From assembly GCF_003071365.1 (NCBI RefSeq), contig NZ_CP028960.1, positions 1,550,001-1,614,000 on the forward strand: 64,000 nucleotides of DNA, written 5' to 3'. Under the pieces are notes generated by a model, which saw only the letters and a program-made list of their open reading frames with translations, had not been told where the DNA came from and did no database searches. Position numbers and translations under genes: made by a program. The number at the start of each line of letters is the position of its first letter. Position 1 is the first letter of the stretch. This DNA comes from Methyloceanibacter sp. wino2. Lineage in GTDB: Bacteria; Pseudomonadota; Alphaproteobacteria; Rhizobiales; Methyloligellaceae. Of this stretch, positions 63,101 through 64,000 are shown piece after piece.

Positions 63101-63604
63101 CGGCTCAGGCTTCGTGTCGGAGGCATCCGCGGTTTCGGTCTTGGACTCGCTGTCGCCAGAGTCGGACGCCGCAGCGACCTCCGTGCCGTCCGCATCCGAC
63201 TTTGCGTCATCCGCATCGGCCGTCTCGGTCTCGTCGGACTTGTTTGCGTCGGCGGCCGCGTCGGCGGAATCATCTGACTTTGCCGCGAGAGGCGTTGCCG
63301 CCGGCAGCGCCATGGCCACGCTGGCGGCCGACGCGGTGCCAACGGCGAGCGCGGTGTCGCTGCCTTTGGCGACCTCAGGCGAAACGGTCTTGGCGGAGGT
63401 GGCCGCGAATATCCGGTCGGGATTTCGGACCGGCTGGACGGGCGGGGGCCGGCGATAGCGTCTGCGCTTGACGACCTTCTTGCCGCCGAAGAGGCCGGGC
63501 ACGCGGAATTCCGCCGTTGCCGTGCCCGGAACCGCGCTCGTACCAATCCCCAATGCCAAAAGGGCCAACGCTGTCAGCCCAATAATGGCGAATCGTCCGC
63601 TCAT
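60161..63604 (-). CDS. Very large L,D-transpeptidase (YcbB-like) with a long acidic low-complexity region
   Basis: A 1147-residue exported protein. It has a signal peptide (about 1-31), a short basic Pro-rich segment ('KKVVKRRRYRRPPP'), about 400 residues of Ala/Asp/Glu/Ser/Thr/Lys low complexity (about 110-505), a Pro/Glu/Ser-rich stretch to about 650, then a YcbB-type scaffold and a YkuD catalytic domain with 'NKHAIYMHD' and 'LSHGCIRVN' (Cys1019). L,D-transpeptidases form 3-3 peptidoglycan crosslinks or attach proteins to the wall. Typical YcbB proteins are roughly half this length. The ATG at 63604 has GAGGG 7 bases upstream and starts the signal peptide. It converges with the transpeptidase-Mur fusion gene 9 bases away. 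Confidence 0.88.
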   Translation of the reverse strand: MSGRFAIIGLTALALLALGIGTSAVPGTATAEFRVPGLFGGKKVVKRRRYRRPPPVQPVRNPDRIFAATSAKTVSPEVAKGSDTALAVGTASAASVAMALPAATPLAAKSDDSADAAADANKSDETETADADDAKSDADGTEVAAASDSGDSESKTETADASDTKPEPESTAEAEAEADSADDDKTAVTDSEPADADESASEEATAEADEADTSEAASDTAAVTEETADTKSADAKSEEDDASPDTKTADAAKEDEASDAKLADAGPDKSDTETAADSEANADEADTPVTADAEPDEDKTAGSKTADTESSDDEAAETKTADAKTADDETSGADAADEKTAKDETADDKEAEEPQSKSAATDTSKETETASADASTTSGDTADEDKLDEAADTAAKAMDTANDEAETAATAAAGAIAESKDTEADEPAKVADSTKDDDATAKDAKVEDSEDVAAKQADDENVDTKSADSKTADAKDADAEAAADADSKDVAENAEEPAEAADDSEGEIVTASLPPAPEPKPEIARMASPANTPERAAETATDPEDTEPTPDSEVTASISPSSEPDGMAQSDEAQDVTDVTRSSDEEPAEERLELDPRAYSATVVLDVSPPPGAEADGEDAKVAALEPGSARLTPDDAASESEDTEEAVDLGPPPPPPVDPVIAGVRSKLDGSAPPKVATADLEALKTLYGERDDDPLWVAEDGLTPKAKTLIATIRDADDWGLDADAYDVPSPSDTLTTDEARADAELALSAAILKYARHAQTGRMTPSSAHKLFDFHPTASDPKTVLTELAASDTPDKSLLALHPQSEQYQRLHASLVQARDAAKQSGRNPDNDRTVQLIAINMERWRWLPSDLGNFHVWNNIPEFKFRVLKGGRTIYEEKTIVGQTQYATAFFSAPMRNIVFNPNWTVPPTIVKEDIAPKLKGPQRSGGLFGGRESRNRMLSRYGLKVSKGGKPVDADAVDWQNVNVHTYTFQQDPGPHNVLGQFKFNFPNKHAIYMHDTTQKELFGRRVRTLSHGCIRVNQPARFAAFLLNEDKGWSMGTVQDILARSQGQTKVIALEHKIPVHLTYNTAIADGYGSIREFGDVYGIDNRMAAKLFKNPAHFNVPVSGPEIAETSPTQRYSEPRPRRRRTANSVDDFISGILGN
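62090..63277 (-). repeat. Degenerate repeat region encoding an acidic Ala/Asp-rich tract
   Basis: Within the large L,D-transpeptidase gene the codons for Ala, Asp, Glu, Ser, Thr and Lys dominate for about 1.2 kb. A core of the form [TS]K[TS]AD[AST]K recurs irregularly ('TKSADAK', 'TKTADAA', 'SKTADTE', 'TKTADAK', 'TKSADSK'). The protein segment has almost no hydrophobic residue except Ala and Val and is expected to be disordered. Confidence 0.75.
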
Positions 63605-64000
63605 TCGTCGTCCCTCAAAGCCTCCGCGCCTCAACGCTAATGTAGTCGGCGCTTTCATGAATTTGCAGAGGATCGCGCAAGAGCCTAAACATAATGGCAA
63701 AACAGGGCAGTTCCTTGGCTTTCCGAGGGGCGGCCCATCACAAAAACGCCAGCCTCGCATCTTTCCGGTGGTTTCTCGACGGCCATATTTGCCGCGCCGG
63801 GAGTTGAGCCGAGGATTTCATTGGCCGCTGCCCAAAAAAACGGCATCTGCGCGGATATGACCCGGGCATTGAGCGGGCCTCAATTTGATCGATACACGCA
63901 TCGATGCAATACTTTCCAATATCAACGCAATTCTAGGTTCTTACGAGCGCCGTTGCCGGTGCGCGCGAAACCTCGCGAGTCCGGCCCCATTCTTGCTTTA
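63605..64000. other. Intergenic region at the right end of the window
   Basis: 396 bases upstream of the large L,D-transpeptidase. Apart from its ribosome binding site I see no gene, RNA or clear promoter. The last 150 bases are relatively AT-richer (around 63890-63930) and may hold a promoter of this or a neighbouring gene outside the window. Confidence 0.4.

Noticed and set aside
62090-63277. Acidic tract as a tandem DNA repeat array
   Set aside because: The protein motif recurs but spacing and DNA sequence vary, so it is degenerate low complexity rather than a clean tandem array.
62559-63458. Ser/Val/Ala-rich plus-strand frame opposite the acidic transpeptidase tract
   Set aside because: Low-complexity complement of Asp/Glu/Ala/Thr codons; no start signals or domain.
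1-64000. CRISPR arrays, insertion sequences, attachment sites, rRNA genes
   Set aside because: I looked for repeated direct spacers, transposase or integrase signatures and rRNA sequences and found none. The single tRNA gene has no integrase beside it.

Overview
The window is a GC-rich alphaproteobacterial chromosome segment with almost no intergenic space. It encodes both kinds of periplasmic PQQ methanol dehydrogenase (a Ca-type MxaF and a lanthanide-type XoxF), the full mxaFJGIRSACKLD set, and an aerobic cobalamin pathway. That combination points to a methylotroph of the Hyphomicrobiales, for example a relative of Methyloceanibacter or Hyphomicrobium. The taxonomic placement is inference from gene content.

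Layout. (1) 1-8.5 kb is housekeeping: hrcA-grpE, divergent alkB, dnaK-dnaJ with a likely RpoH promoter, an FMN reductase, pyrF, a DUF167 protein, a YggT protein and tRNA-Ala(CGC). (2) 8.6-15.9 kb, minus strand: a LuxR-type response regulator, then xoxF, a XoxJ-like binding protein fused to ankyrin repeats, a PQQ-associated ABC substrate-binding protein without a transporter, and a beta-propeller. (3) 16.2-30.4 kb: two small secreted proteins, then the mxa operon on the minus strand (mxaF, J, G, I, terminator-like hairpin, R, S, A, C, K, L, D, a propeller, a trypsin-like protease). MxaC carries a pentapeptide-repeat extension. (4) 30.9-33.6 kb, divergent from mxaF: a lipoprotein, a NarL-type histidine kinase and a second response regulator closely similar to the one beside xoxF. 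(5) 33.7-37 kb: an SDR, a stand-alone LigD-type polymerase, an extensin-family lipoprotein and a small acidic protein. (6) 37-57.7 kb: two blocks of cobalamin genes around two cobalamin riboswitches that face away from each other, with a 56-residue Cys-rich ORF between them. cobS carries a frameshift. (7) 57.8-64 kb: a small basic secreted protein, an L,D-transpeptidase fused to a MurC-like Mur ligase, and a convergent very large L,D-transpeptidase with about 400 residues of acidic low complexity.

How the parts fit. Regions 2-4 form one methanol-oxidation and signalling island: two alternative dehydrogenases, accessory proteins for assembly and metal loading, one cytochrome cL (MxaG), and two paralogous response regulators at the outer edges. 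Region 6 supplies B12, probably with feedback through the riboswitches. Region 7 looks like a cell-wall remodelling locus.

The most unusual items are four fusions or extensions (L,D-transpeptidase with Mur ligase, XoxJ with ankyrin repeats, MxaC with pentapeptide repeats, and the acidic L,D-transpeptidase) and two divergent cobalamin gene pairs whose start codons overlap inside one CATG. No insertion sequence, CRISPR array, prophage or rRNA gene was seen.
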